A stretch of 64,000 nucleotides of DNA, from assembly GCF_000373585.1 (NCBI RefSeq), contig NZ_KB891882.1, positions 62,001 through 126,000 on the forward strand. Direction: 5' to 3'. Below are positions 40,503 through 51,854 of this stretch, piece by piece. Made by a program: the position numbers and the translations under genes. Below the pieces are notes generated by a model. It had not been told where the DNA came from. It worked only from the letters and a program-made list of their open reading frames with translations, and made no database searches. Origin of the DNA: Streptomyces sp. MspMP-M5. Its GTDB lineage: Bacteria; Actinomycetota; Actinomycetes; Streptomycetales; Streptomycetaceae. How positions within the stretch are numbered: the stretch's first letter is position 1; every line of letters begins with the position of its first letter.

Positions 40503-41273
40503 ATGCCTCCCTACGACCCGTCGGCCTTCCCGCCCTTCGCTGTCACCGTCGACCTGGTCGTGCTCACCGTGCGCCGCCACGCCCTGTGCGCGCTGGCCGT
40601 ACGCCGCGGTGAGCCGCCGTTCCAGGGCCGCTGGGCCCTGCCCGGCGGATTCGTCCGCGCCGACGAGGACCTGGCGGAGGCGGCCGGCCGCGAGCTCGCC
40701 GAGGAGACCGGCCTGCACGCCTGCCCGCCGGAGGGCAGCCCGCCGCCCGCGTACGGAGCGCACCTCGAACAGCTCGCCACCTACGGCGACCCCAAGCGCG
40801 ACCCCCGCATGCGCGTGGTCAGCGTCGCGCACCTCGTCCTCGCCCCCGACCTGCCGGCCCCCCGGGCCGGCGGCGACGCCCACAGCGCCCGCTGGGCCCC
40901 GGTCGAAACCCTCCTGGACCAGGACGCCAACGCCCACACCCGCGAAGGCGACCTGACCGCCCCGCTCGCCTTCGACCACGCGCGCATCCTCGCCGACGGT
41001 GTGGAACGCGCCCGCTCGAAGATCGAATACTCCTCGCTCGCCACGGCCTTCTGCCCGCCGGAGTTCACCGTCGGCGAGCTGCGCCGCGTCTACGAGGCGG
41101 TCTGGGGCGTCGCCCTCGACCCCCGCAACTTCCACCGCAAGGTCACCGGCACCCCCGGCTTCCTCGTCCCCACCGGCGGCACCACCACCCGCCAGGGCGG
41201 TCGCCCCGCCCAGCTCTTCCGCGCCGGCGGCGCCACCCTCCTCAACCCACCCATGCTGCGCCCGGAGGTCTGA
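40503..41273 (+). CDS. Nudix hydrolase with C-terminal winged helix (NrtR-like)
   Basis: Protein of 256 residues. The Nudix box is complete ([18 protein letters not shown] then AEETG, about residues 48-70), including the REXXEE metal ligands, so it may hydrolyse ADP-ribose or another nucleotide diphosphate. The C-terminal 80 residues ([26 protein letters not shown]) look like the winged helix of NrtR regulators of NAD metabolism. NrtR repressors often retain or lose activity. Here the box is intact, so enzyme, regulator or both are possible. It is probably leaderless, with a -10 box six bases before the ATG. Confidence 0.85.
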   Translation: MPPYDPSAFPPFAVTVDLVVLTVRRHALCALAVRRGEPPFQGRWALPGGFVRADEDLAEAAGRELAEETGLHACPPEGSPPPAYGAHLEQLATYGDPKRDPRMRVVSVAHLVLAPDLPAPRAGGDAHSARWAPVETLLDQDANAHTREGDLTAPLAFDHARILADGVERARSKIEYSSLATAFCPPEFTVGELRRVYEAVWGVALDPRNFHRKVTGTPGFLVPTGGTTTRQGGRPAQLFRAGGATLLNPPMLRPEV

Positions 41274-42058
41274 CGACCACCCGCGCCCCGGGGAACACCG
41301 CACAACGCCACCCGCGCCGGACCCCGCCCCGATCCCCGCGACCCGCCGCAGCGGTGTGTGGCCACCCACGGCCACCGCTTACGACGACCACCCCGTTTAC
41401 CCCTGCCCGCAGCTCCCCGCACCGTCAACACCACGCCCCCGAACTCACCGTCCCAGGTGACTTCGCGCGCTCAGGCAACAGCACCGCCCCCACCCGGCCC
41501 ATCCGCCAAGGCGGCTTCGCAACCCCGGCGCCCCGAGCGCACTCACCCCCAGCCGGCCACCGGACCAACCGCACCCCCACACCGCCATCACACCCCCACC
41601 GGGATCGCGTCACCGGCGTGCCGCCAACTCCTCTTCCCCTCAGGGCAACTGACGCCCGATCCGACCACCACCGCGACCTCGGCCCCACCCACCCACTGCC
41701 GCGCCCCCTCACCGCACCGAGTCGGCCCTCCACTGAGGCGCCTCGGCTGCCGTCCGGAAACGATCGAGGTGTTCCGGTCCTGGCGCCGCCGAGGGTTCAA
41801 CCAGGAGTCACCGCAGGCGCGTTGCCCCGATGGTCCTGGGCTGCGCTTATGTGTTCAGCGTGCTAACGGGCCGGAGGCCCCGATCGGCCAAAACGTCCGC
41901 TTCCGGGCCCCGTTGTTGCGCCCCCTGTCCACAACTCACCGTCGAAAGCGCATTTCTTTCCGATAAAGCGTCAATTGCGAGATAACGGGCGATCACCCTT
42001 TCGTGTGCTTTTCACCAAAGACCTCAAGGCCGTTCAGGGTGCCGCCGACAAAGGATGC
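41274..42058. other. Long intergenic region upstream of FadR-type regulator
   Basis: 785 bases with frames of low-complexity Pro/Thr/Arg composition that I do not accept as genes. The first 450 bases are C-rich on the plus strand. A DnaA-like CTGTCCACA (8 of 9) lies at 41935-41943, followed by an unusually A+T-rich stretch to about 42030 that probably holds the promoter. Confidence 0.5.
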
Positions 42059-42988
42059 GTGAGTACCCTTGCGCACACCATGATGACCGCGGCTCGCCCC
42101 GGCGACACCGGCCTCGCAGGCCCCGGCGAGCTTGACCGCTACCCCTACGCCAACGCGGCCAACGCGACCGGCCAGGACCGCGCAGAGCGCGTCGCCCCGG
42201 TCTGGGATGGCTCCGAGGCAGACATCGGCCGGGTCGGCCGGCGCGCGGCGGGCAGCCGCGGCCGCGGCCTCCACGGCCAACTCGTCCAGCAGCTCGGCCA
42301 GATGATCGTCTCCGGCGATCTCGGCGCCGACCGCCCGCTCGTCCCCGAGGAGATCGGCCAGCGCTTCGAGGTCTCCCGCACCGTCGTCCGCGAGTCACTG
42401 CGCGTCCTCGAAGCCAAGGGCCTGGTGAGCGCGCGCCCGAACGTGGGCACCCGAGTACGCCCGGTCAGCGACTGGAACCTCCTCGACCCCGACATCATCG
42501 AATGGCGCGCCTACGGGCCGCAGCGCGACGACCAGCGCCGCGAGCTGTGCGAGCTGCGCTGGACGATCGAGCCGCTCGCCGCCCGGCTCGCCGCAGGCCA
42601 CGGTCGTGAGGACATCCAGCAGCGGCTCGCGGACATGGTCGAGATCATGGGCCACTCCGCGGCCCAGGGCGACACCATGACCTTCAACCGCGCCGACGCC
42701 GAGTTCCACACCCTGCTCCTCCAGCTCGCCGGCAACCGCATGCTCGAGCACCTCGCGGGCATCGTCACCTCCGCCCTGCAGGTCTCCGGCGGCTCCGGCA
42801 GCGGCTGCGAGCGGCCCGTCGAGACATCCGTGGGCCAGCACATGAGGGTCGTCGACGCCATCGGTACCGGCGACGCCACCGCCGCCGAGTCCGCGATGCG
42901 CCAGCTCCTCGCCGCCCATGGCGACACCGGTGGCCAGGGGGCCGGGACGCCGGTGGACCATGTCGTCCCCGCACCACGCGAGCACTGA
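42059..42988 (+). CDS. FadR-type GntR family regulator
   Basis: One-component regulator of 309 residues. The first 60 are a Streptomyces-specific leader (STLAHTMMTAARPGDTGL). The winged helix follows (LHGQLVQQLGQMIVSGDL..RFEVSRTVVRESLRVLEAKGLV), then an all-helical FCD ligand domain with metal-site acids and histidines (DAEFHTLLLQLAGN). GTG at 42059 has AAAGGA close upstream. The protein is similar to one I recall just upstream of hrdB in other Streptomyces. It is monocistronic, with 401 bases to hrdB. The ligand is unknown. Confidence 0.85.
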   Translation: MSTLAHTMMTAARPGDTGLAGPGELDRYPYANAANATGQDRAERVAPVWDGSEADIGRVGRRAAGSRGRGLHGQLVQQLGQMIVSGDLGADRPLVPEEIGQRFEVSRTVVRESLRVLEAKGLVSARPNVGTRVRPVSDWNLLDPDIIEWRAYGPQRDDQRRELCELRWTIEPLAARLAAGHGREDIQQRLADMVEIMGHSAAQGDTMTFNRADAEFHTLLLQLAGNRMLEHLAGIVTSALQVSGGSGSGCERPVETSVGQHMRVVDAIGTGDATAAESAMRQLLAAHGDTGGQGAGTPVDHVVPAPREH

Positions 42989-43389
42989 AGGCTCGTACCC
43001 GACCGCGTGCGGACCGTAAGCACCGCGTGGCCTTGTGCCCCGTACGCCCCTGCCGAGGTCGCGCCGAACGTACCGAAGGAGCGCAAGATCGCCGGATCCG
43101 GGGCATCGTCCGGATCCGGCAGAAGACTTTGAGAGGATTGCAGGGCATATGACGGGGAAGGGGTCGTTATGGGGTGTGACTCGGGCCACGCAGATTGGGC
43201 GTAACGCTCTCCCAGGAAGCGCGATGACGTAAGAGGTGATAGCCGAGGAGGGAATACGAGCGGCGTTCGTGGCGCTGTTCAACTCCCCGGTTGCCCCTGC
43301 GCCGTCGGTCCATCCCCACCGGCGGTCGTCGGCTCCGATCCACAGTGGACGGGGTCGGAAGCCGTTTCCATCGTTCCGAGAGGTTGTTC
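42989..43389. other. hrdB promoter region
   Basis: 401 bases of noncoding sequence with a TATGAC -10-like motif near 43147-43152 and a GGAAT element at 43251 that could be a SigR promoter. No gene. Confidence 0.55.
43251..43276 (+). promoter_or_regulatory. Possible SigR-type promoter of hrdB
   Basis: GGAAT is followed after 18 bases by GCT, close to the SigR pattern GGAAT-N18-GTT. In S. coelicolor hrdB is known to have a SigR-dependent second promoter. The -10 mismatch keeps this tentative. Confidence 0.4.
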
Positions 43390-44940
43390 GTGTCGGCCAG
43401 CACATCCCGTACGCTCCCGCCGGAGATCGCCGAGTCCGAGTCTGTGATGGCGCTCATCGAGCGGGGAAAGGCAGATGGGCAGATCGCCGGCGATGACGTG
43501 CGTCGGGCCTTCGAGGCTGACCAGATTCCGCCAACCCAGTGGAAGAACGTTCTGCGCAGCCTCAACCAGATCCTCGACGAGGAGGGTGTGACGCTGATGG
43601 TCAGTGCCGCAGAGGCGCCCAAGCGCACCCGCAAGAGCGTCGCAGCGAAGAGTCCGGCGAAGCGCACCGCCACCAAGACCGTCGCGGCCAAGACCGCCAC
43701 GGTGAAGAAGACCACCACCGCTTCCGCCACCACCGCCGTGGCGGACCCGGCCGTCGGTGAGGCCGAGCCCGAGCCTGTCAAGAAGGCCGCGGCGAAGAAG
43801 ACGGTCGCCAAGAAGACGGTCGCGAAGAAGGCCACGGCCAAGAAGGCCACCGCGAAGAAGACCGCGGGCAAGAAGGACGTCGACGACCTGCTCGACGACG
43901 AGCTGACCGAGGAGACCCCGGCGCCCGGCAAGGGCGAGCCCACCGACGCCGAGGCCGCCGAGAACGCCGGCTTCGTCCTGTCCGACGAGGACGAGGACGA
44001 CGCGCCCGCCCAGCAGGTCGCCGCCGCCGGTGCCACCGCCGACCCGGTCAAGGACTACCTCAAGCAGATCGGCAAGGTCCCGCTGCTCAACGCCGAGCAG
44101 GAGGTCGAGCTCGCCAAGCGCATCGAGGCGGGTCTGTTCGCCGAGGACAAGCTCGCCAACAGCGACAAGCTCGCACCGAAGCTCAAGCGCGAGCTGGAGA
44201 TCATCGCCGAGGACGGCCGCCGGGCGAAGAACCACCTCCTGGAGGCCAACCTCCGTCTGGTCGTCTCCCTGGCCAAGCGGTACACCGGCCGCGGCATGCT
44301 CTTCCTGGACCTGATCCAGGAGGGCAACCTCGGTCTGATCCGTGCCGTCGAGAAGTTCGACTACACCAAGGGCTACAAGTTCTCGACCTACGCGACGTGG
44401 TGGATCCGCCAGGCCATCACCCGTGCCATGGCCGACCAGGCCCGCACGATCCGTATCCCCGTCCACATGGTCGAGGTCATCAACAAGCTGGCCCGCGTCC
44501 AGCGCCAGATGCTCCAGGACCTGGGCCGCGAGCCCACCCCGGAGGAGCTGGCCAAGGAACTGGACATGACCCCCGAGAAGGTCATCGAGGTCCAGAAGTA
44601 CGGCCGCGAGCCGATCTCCCTGCACACCCCGCTGGGCGAGGACGGCGACAGCGAGTTCGGTGACCTCATCGAGGACTCCGAGGCCGTCGTCCCGGCCGAC
44701 GCGGTCAGCTTCACGCTCCTGCAGGAGCAGCTGCACTCGGTGCTGGACACCCTCTCCGAGCGCGAGGCCGGCGTGGTTTCCATGCGCTTCGGCCTCACGG
44801 ACGGCCAGCCCAAGACCCTCGACGAGATCGGCAAGGTCTACGGCGTCACCCGTGAGCGGATCCGCCAGATCGAGTCCAAGACCATGTCGAAGCTGCGCCA
44901 CCCGTCGCGCTCCCAGGTGCTGCGCGACTACCTCGACTAG
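43390..44940 (+). CDS. hrdB: Principal RNA polymerase sigma factor HrdB
   Basis: Sigma-70 group 1 factor of 516 residues, essential for housekeeping transcription. The N-terminus starts [15 protein letters not shown]. An Ala/Lys repeat tract (AKKT/AKKA units) lies at about residues 130-162, followed by an acidic stretch. Region 1.2 begins [12 protein letters not shown] (about 218), region 2 includes [20 protein letters not shown] (about 331), and the region 4.2 helix-turn-helix is [20 protein letters not shown] (about 481-500). GTG at 43390 follows GAGAGG. It is nearly identical to HrdB of S. coelicolor as I remember it. A strong terminator follows. Confidence 0.98.
   Translation: MSASTSRTLPPEIAESESVMALIERGKADGQIAGDDVRRAFEADQIPPTQWKNVLRSLNQILDEEGVTLMVSAAEAPKRTRKSVAAKSPAKRTATKTVAAKTATVKKTTTASATTAVADPAVGEAEPEPVKKAAAKKTVAKKTVAKKATAKKATAKKTAGKKDVDDLLDDELTEETPAPGKGEPTDAEAAENAGFVLSDEDEDDAPAQQVAAAGATADPVKDYLKQIGKVPLLNAEQEVELAKRIEAGLFAEDKLANSDKLAPKLKRELEIIAEDGRRAKNHLLEANLRLVVSLAKRYTGRGMLFLDLIQEGNLGLIRAVEKFDYTKGYKFSTYATWWIRQAITRAMADQARTIRIPVHMVEVINKLARVQRQMLQDLGREPTPEELAKELDMTPEKVIEVQKYGREPISLHTPLGEDGDSEFGDLIEDSEAVVPADAVSFTLLQEQLHSVLDTLSEREAGVVSMRFGLTDGQPKTLDEIGKVYGVTRERIRQIESKTMSKLRHPSRSQVLRDYLD
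43777..43875 (+). repeat. Ala/Lys codon repeats inside hrdB
   Basis: About seven AKK-type units encoded by repeats such as GCCAAGAAGACGGTC and GCGAAGAAGGCC. The tract length varies between Streptomyces HrdB proteins. Confidence 0.85.
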
Positions 44941-44959
44941 CCGAAGAGCTCCGACCGCG

Positions 44960-45002
44960 CCGCGAGCCCGGCTCTCCACCTGTGGGAGGGCCGGGCTCGC
45001 GG
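44960..45002 (+). terminator. Terminator of hrdB
   Basis: Perfect 13-bp stem CCGCGAGCCCGGC / GCCGGGCTCGCGG with extra internal pairs, 20 bases after the hrdB stop. Confidence 0.9.
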
Positions 45003-45075
45003 CCGTCCGGGTGCGGCGCGCCCCCGTTTGGGTCACGCTGGGTGGGCGACCACTGTCCCAGAGTCAGGAGTCCGT

Positions 45076-45885
45076 ATGCGCCCCACCGTACGCGCCGCCC
45101 TCGGGGCCCTGGCGCTGATCCTCGCCGCGCCGGCCCCGGCGGCCGCAGACGACTCGGTGGTCGGGGGAAAGCCCGTCCGTCGCGCCCAGAGCCCCTGGAC
45201 GGTCGCCCTGGCCTCGCACCAGCGGTTCGGGAACCGGCGCTCCGGACAGTTCTGCGGCGGAGTGCTGGTCGGGCACGCGACGGTGGTGACGGCCGCGCAC
45301 TGTCTGGGCCGGGAAGTCCTCGGACTGCCCTGGCAGGAGGTGAAGGACCTGCGGGTCGTCGTGGGCCGCAACAACCTCACCGGCAAAGACGGCGAGGAGA
45401 TAAAAATCGCCAAGGTGTGGATCAATCCGAGCTACAACAGCTGGACCAACGAGGACGACATGGCCGTCATAACCCTCCAGAAGAAAGTCCCGAACGAACC
45501 CATCCCCATAGCCGGCCCCGAGGACAGCGTCTACGAAGCGGGCAACGCCGCCACCGTCTACGGGTGGGGCGACATGACGGGGGACGGAAGTTACGCGTCA
45601 CGGCTGCGGGCGGCCAAGGTCAGCGTCCTACGTGACTCGGTGTGTGCCCGCGCCTACCCGGGCAGCGCGGACGGGATGTACAACGCGGCGTCGATGCTGT
45701 GCGCGGGGGAACCGAAGGGCGGGCGGGACGCCTGCCAGGGGGACAGTGGTGGGCCGCTGGTGGTGCAAGGGCGGCTGGTGGGGCTGGTGTCGTGGGGGAC
45801 CGGCTGCGGGCGGCCAGGGAGCCCCGGTGTCTATACGAGGGCGTCCGCGCTGCTCCCGGCAGTACTGGCGCACGGCGCCGACTGA
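45076..45885 (+). CDS. Secreted trypsin-like serine protease
   Basis: Exported chymotrypsin-family protease of 269 residues. A signal peptide (RPTVRAALGALALILAAPAPAAA) precedes a short propeptide, and the mature start is probably at VVGGK after ADDS. The triad is His in VTAAHC, Asp in EDDMAVITL and Ser in CQGDSGGPL. The Asp six residues before the catalytic Ser (RDACQGDSGG) predicts cleavage after Lys or Arg, as in Streptomyces trypsin. Disulfide cysteines are in the expected places. ATG at 45076 follows AGGAG. It is a single gene converging on DUF7455. Confidence 0.92.
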   Translation: MRPTVRAALGALALILAAPAPAAADDSVVGGKPVRRAQSPWTVALASHQRFGNRRSGQFCGGVLVGHATVVTAAHCLGREVLGLPWQEVKDLRVVVGRNNLTGKDGEEIKIAKVWINPSYNSWTNEDDMAVITLQKKVPNEPIPIAGPEDSVYEAGNAATVYGWGDMTGDGSYASRLRAAKVSVLRDSVCARAYPGSADGMYNAASMLCAGEPKGGRDACQGDSGGPLVVQGRLVGLVSWGTGCGRPGSPGVYTRASALLPAVLAHGAD

Positions 45886-46006
45886 ACGCGAGCGGGGACG
45901 CGGGCGCACGAGAGGGTACAAGTGCGGGCGACCTCCCCGGTCGTACCGGAAAGACCGCCCGCCGCACGGCGCTGAGCCGCTACTCGCTCGTCGTGGATGC
46001 GATGTG

Positions 46007-46237
46007 TCAGCGTTCCTCGTCGGACGCAGACCTCGGAGTGGTGGTGAGCCGCTCCGTCTCGTCCTGTATTTCCGCGGCGATCTTCTTGAGTTCTGGCTCG
46101 AACTTGCGGCCGTGGTGGGCGCAGAAGAGCAGTTCTCCGCCGGACATCAGGACGACGCGCAGGTATGCCTGGGCGCCGCAGCGGTCGCACCGGTCAGCGG
46201 CCGTCAGCGGGCTCGCGGGTGTCAGAACAGTAGTCAC
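46007..46237 (-). CDS. DUF7455 zinc-ribbon-like small protein
   Basis: Protein of 76 residues, conserved in actinobacteria as DUF7455 as far as I recall. Core: ADRCDRCGAQAYLRVVLMSGGELLFCAHHGRKFE, where CDRC and FCAHH make a probable zinc-binding site. The function is unknown. The GTG start at 46237 follows GAAGAGG. It lies between the trypsin and parE genes, as I recall it in other Streptomyces. Confidence 0.85.
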   Translation of the reverse strand: MTTVLTPASPLTAADRCDRCGAQAYLRVVLMSGGELLFCAHHGRKFEPELKKIAAEIQDETERLTTTPRSASDEER

Positions 46238-46681
46238 GTCGCCTCTTCTCTAGCTCGACGAGCTGTCGTACCAGGGTCAACATCCAACCAGGCCGAAAAC
46301 GTTCCCGCTCGTGCCTTTTCCCCGAAAAAAACTTTCCGAGGGGGCCGGGTGTTGCCGGTGGCGGCGAATGAGCCGTATTGCGTGGTGGTCCGATTCACGT
46401 TGGTTGCTGGAGTCTGCCCTCCCGGCTGGCTTGCCGGTTGTTGTTGAGGACGTGCCCGGAGCCTAAATGGTTCATGCCTCGAAGGGAACGTGATGTGCAC
46501 GTCACTCAGACGTCACCCTATCGAGCGATCGAACGTACGAGCGAAATTCTACTACCATGGTCACGCTCACGGGTGGCGTCACATCGGCTCTACTGGGCCT
46601 CGGTACCCTCTCACCGGCGACACCGCCACAACCGAGTCCGCGGAATGCGGACTGCCAGAAATTCAGCGAGGAGCGAACCGC
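46238..46681. other. Divergent promoter region of DUF7455 and parE
   Basis: 444 bases without a gene. It has an A7 run at 46326-46332 flanked by CCCCG and GAGGGG, and an A+T-richer part near 46540-46560 that probably carries the parE promoter. Confidence 0.5.
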
Positions 46682-48802
<2,121 letters not shown>

Positions 48803-48819
48803 GCCGGCCCCCGGCCGTT

Positions 48820-48857
48820 ACGGGCGTCTCTCCACCCGGGGGTGGAGAGACGCCCGT
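48820..48857 (+). terminator. Terminator of parE
   Basis: Perfect 17-bp stem ACGGGCGTCTCTCCACC / GGTGGAGAGACGCCCGT with a CGGG loop. Confidence 0.92.
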
Positions 48858-48958
48858 CGCCGTTTCCACCCATGACCCACCCTGGCTCCGATACGGGCGA
48901 TGGGGCTCTCTCCGTAGCGTCGGGGCATTGACATTCCCCTTCCACGGAGGCTCAGGCC

Positions 48959-49447
48959 ATGACCGGCTTGCTCAACATCGCTGTGCTCGTCGCGGTAGTC
49001 GCGCTCGTCTTCGCGCGGCAGTTCACCGCGCAGCGCATCTCGTCGGAGGGTCGGAAGTGGTGGCTGATACCGGTCGTCCTGATCTTCATGGCGCTGCGGC
49101 AGCCCGGCCTCCTGGACCCCGCCCATCGCGCTGCCTCCGAGGTCCTGCTGGTCGCGACGATCCTGATCGGGCTGGCCAGCGGCGCGGCATGGGCGTGGAC
49201 CACCCGTCTCTGGACGGACGAGCAGGGCGCGGTCTGGACGGAGGGAACCTGGGCGGCGGCCGGCGTGTGGCTCTGCGCCATGGCCCTGCGGCTGGGCCTC
49301 ATGGGCATCGCTGCCGCCCTGGGTATCCACCAGAGCAGCCAGCCGACGCTGCTCTCCGTAGCGGCGATGCTGCTCACCCGTGCCGGTGTGACCGCCTGGC
49401 GGGCCCAGGCACTGCGGTCGACGTACCGTGTCCCTGTCGCGGGCTGA
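48959..49447 (+). CDS. Small integral membrane protein (DUF1453/CcdC-like)
   Basis: Membrane protein of 162 residues with four or five hydrophobic segments: MTGLLNIAVLVAVVALVFA, WWLIPVVLIFMAL, VLLVATILIGLASGAAWAW, WLCAMALRLGLMGIAAAL and a final amphipathic stretch. The pattern RxITxRRxS..W..P resembles DUF1453/CcdC-like proteins, though I am not certain. ATG at 48959 follows GGAGG. It lies 30 bases before the sensor kinase gene in the same direction and is probably co-transcribed, so it may be an accessory membrane partner of the two-component system. Confidence 0.75.
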   Translation: MTGLLNIAVLVAVVALVFARQFTAQRISSEGRKWWLIPVVLIFMALRQPGLLDPAHRAASEVLLVATILIGLASGAAWAWTTRLWTDEQGAVWTEGTWAAAGVWLCAMALRLGLMGIAAALGIHQSSQPTLLSVAAMLLTRAGVTAWRAQALRSTYRVPVAG

Positions 49448-49477
49448 GGTCCTGCGCCACGCACCGAAAGGACCGAC

Positions 49478-50644
49478 GTGCCGCCGAACGCCTTGACGAG
49501 TTGGCCGCTGCGGGAGTCGCTCTCCAAGGCGGGCCTCAGCGAGACTCGTCTGCTGATCGGCCGCGGCGTCCGCGTCGTGATGGTCGGCGGCCTGCTATGG
49601 GCCACCTTCGGGAGCGGGACCTTCAGCGGTTGGGGACTGGCCGCCGCGGGCGCCGTGCTGGTCGTCACCGTGCTGGCGTTCCGGGGTTTCTTCCGCATGA
49701 CACTGGAGCGCCGGCTCTGGCCCTCCATCGGCCTGCTCGCCGTACTGGAGGCCGCTGCCTTCGGCTTCTTCCTGGTGGGCGCCCGTATACCGGCGATCGT
49801 CCTCTGGTGCGCCTGCGCCCTGACGGCGATGGAGCGACTGCCCCTGGGCGCAGCGGTCCCGTGCTCCGCCCTCGCACTCGGCGGCTTCGTCACGGTGAAC
49901 AACGGCAGTTGGCTGACCACTGCCGTGACTGCCGGAGGTCTTGCCCTTGCCGGTTACGTCGTGCGCCTGGACGCCGAGGCGCGCGGCAACGCACAGCGGC
50001 TGCTGGCCCAGGAGCGCGCGGCCCGCAGTGCCGAAGCGGAAACCGCGGCGCTGGCCGAAAGGGGCCGTATCGCTCGTGAGATCCACGACGTCCTCGCACA
50101 CAGCCTCAGCGCCCAACTGGTCCACCTAGAGGCGGTTCGCCAGCTGATCCAGCGCAGCAGCGATCTGGAGGCGGATCGCGAAAAGCTGCTGGAGCGGGTG
50201 GTGGCATGCCGGGGAATGGCGCGAGAAGGGCTTGACGGCACGCGTGAGGCTCTTTCCGCCCTGCGTGGGGAGATGGTCCCGGTCGACGACTTCCTGCGCC
50301 GTCTGACGGCTGCTGAGGGCGCCCAGCTCGACGTCGTGGGGGAGCAGCGCACGCTGTCCGCCGAGGCGGGACTCGCGGTCCGGAGGGTTGCCCAGGAGGC
50401 ACTGACCAACGTACGCAAGCACGCTCCCGGCGCTCAGGTGCGCGTGCGACTCGAGTACACCGAGGACAACGTGACTCTGGAGGTGCGCGACTCCGGCGGT
50501 CGCGGCACGACGGGTGAGCTCGCGCAGAGCGGTTCCGGGTACGGTCTCCTCGGGATGCGGGAGCGCGCCGAACTCCTCGGCGGAACGCTGGAGTCCGGCC
50601 CCGACGAGGAGGGTTTTGTGGTGCGGTTGCGGGTGCCCGCATGA
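49478..50644 (+). CDS. Two-component sensor histidine kinase (NarL-type partner)
   Basis: Membrane histidine kinase of 388 residues. Residues 25-165 hold about five or six hydrophobic segments with little extracellular loop, as in intramembrane-sensing kinases. A short coiled coil (RLLAQERAARSAEAETAALAE, split) leads to the HisKA_3 domain with phospho-acceptor His203 in EIHDVLAHSL. The HATPase domain shows AQEALTNVRKH, LEVRDSGG and GSGYGLLGMRERAE. GTG at 49478 follows AAAGGA. The stop overlaps the response regulator ATG (ATGA). The signal is unknown. Confidence 0.92.
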   Translation: MPPNALTSWPLRESLSKAGLSETRLLIGRGVRVVMVGGLLWATFGSGTFSGWGLAAAGAVLVVTVLAFRGFFRMTLERRLWPSIGLLAVLEAAAFGFFLVGARIPAIVLWCACALTAMERLPLGAAVPCSALALGGFVTVNNGSWLTTAVTAGGLALAGYVVRLDAEARGNAQRLLAQERAARSAEAETAALAERGRIAREIHDVLAHSLSAQLVHLEAVRQLIQRSSDLEADREKLLERVVACRGMAREGLDGTREALSALRGEMVPVDDFLRRLTAAEGAQLDVVGEQRTLSAEAGLAVRRVAQEALTNVRKHAPGAQVRVRLEYTEDNVTLEVRDSGGRGTTGELAQSGSGYGLLGMRERAELLGGTLESGPDEEGFVVRLRVPA

Positions 50645-51327
50645 CGGCGCGCACGACGACGCGTGTGGTCGTGGCCGATGATCAGACGGTGGTGCGCGAG
50701 GGAATCGTGATGCTGCTGGGCCTGCTGCCGGGCATCGAAGTGGTCGGTTCGGCGGCCGACGGCGACGAGGCCGTCCACCTGGTTGCCGAACTCGCCCCCA
50801 ACGTCGTCCTGATGGACCTGCGGATGCCGCGCTGCGACGGTGTCGAGGCCACACGCCGCATCCGCGCGGACCACCCCGGCACACAAGTCGTGGTGCTCAC
50901 CACGTATGCCGATGACGACTCGCTCTTTCCCGCCCTGCAGGCCGGCGCTCGCGGGTACCTCACCAAGGATGCCGACGGCGACGAAATCGTCCGCGCCATC
51001 GACGACGTGCTCTCGGGCGAGGCCGGGCTGTCCCCGAAGATCCAGCGACGCCTGCTGGAGCGCATCGCCGAGCCCGCAGCGAGCCGCCCTCAACCCCCCG
51101 ATGAGCCTCCGGACGGGCTTACGGCGAGGGAGGTTGAGGTTCTACGTCTCGTCGCGGCAGGACAGAGCAATCCGGAGATCGCCCGGACGCTGCACGTCTC
51201 CACGGCGACGGTGAAGACCCACATCAACAATCTCTTCGCCAAGGCGGGACTACGGGACCGGGCCCAGGCGATCCACTACGCCTACCGCCATGGGCTCGCG
51301 GAGCCTCCTGGCGCATCGGCGCGGTAA
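50641..51327 (+). CDS. LuxR/NarL-family response regulator
   Basis: Response regulator of 228 residues, partner of the preceding kinase. The receiver domain has the acidic pair in VVADDQ, phospho-acceptor Asp59 (LMDLRMP), the Thr switch in VLTTYAD and Lys in YLTKDA. The C-terminal LuxR-type helix-turn-helix is LTAREVEVLRLVAAGQSNPE..TVKTHINNLFAKAGLRDR. The ATG overlaps the kinase stop. The regulon cannot be read from this window. Confidence 0.95.
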   Translation: MTARTTTRVVVADDQTVVREGIVMLLGLLPGIEVVGSAADGDEAVHLVAELAPNVVLMDLRMPRCDGVEATRRIRADHPGTQVVVLTTYADDDSLFPALQAGARGYLTKDADGDEIVRAIDDVLSGEAGLSPKIQRRLLERIAEPAASRPQPPDEPPDGLTAREVEVLRLVAAGQSNPEIARTLHVSTATVKTHINNLFAKAGLRDRAQAIHYAYRHGLAEPPGASAR

Positions 51328-51854
51328 TCCGGCGGGGTCGGACGCTGCCCGCCAAGTCGGCAAAGGGCGCTGGGTGATTCCACGGAGCGCGTCGCCTCGG
51401 TCATGCTCCAGGCGAAGGCAACGCGTGAACGGGCGCGGGCATGGAGGTTATCCACAGCCCGCTCGGTGGCGGGTTGTGTCTGCGTAGCCTCGCAGGGTCA
51501 GGTCCAAGGCCGGTCGTACGCCCATGTTGCTTGGCGGCTGGAGCAGAACGTCGCGCTCGGGCGTGCGAAAGACCGGCCGTTGTGCGCGCCAGGACAGCGT
51601 GCGGAGGGGGAGCGGGCATGTGTGCTGTGGGAGGGGTTGCCGGGGCGTCGATTGCGGGTGCACGGAGCAACCGGAGTCGCGCCACCGTGCTGCGAGCTAC
51701 GGGGGCGGTGTCGAGCCTAGGGTTCGCGGCGACGCTGGGGCTGCTGTTGGGGGTTGTGCTGGCTCGCGCCGTGGAGTCAGGCGCGGCACCGGTCGATGGG
51801 GCACGCAACTCCGATCGGAGTGGCAAAGCGGCCGAGCCGGATACGCCTCCGGTG
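51328..51854. other. Intergenic region after response regulator
   Basis: 527 bases. It contains a perfect TTATCCACA (51448-51456), the general bacterial DnaA-box sequence. A frame from 51618 has one hydrophobic stretch (GFAATLGLLLGVVLARA) but no ribosome binding site and overlaps the next gene, so I do not call it. Confidence 0.5.

Noticed and set aside
41354..41866. Open frame in the gap after the Nudix gene
   Set aside because: Pro/Thr/Arg low-complexity translation, no ribosome binding site and no domain.
42989..43389. N-terminal extension of HrdB from 43291
   Set aside because: The family start [10 protein letters not shown] and a GAGAGG ribosome binding site place the start at the GTG at 43390.
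46535..46550. TCGAACGTACGAGCGA upstream of parE as a LexA box
   Set aside because: Only the left half fits; the right half lacks GTTC.
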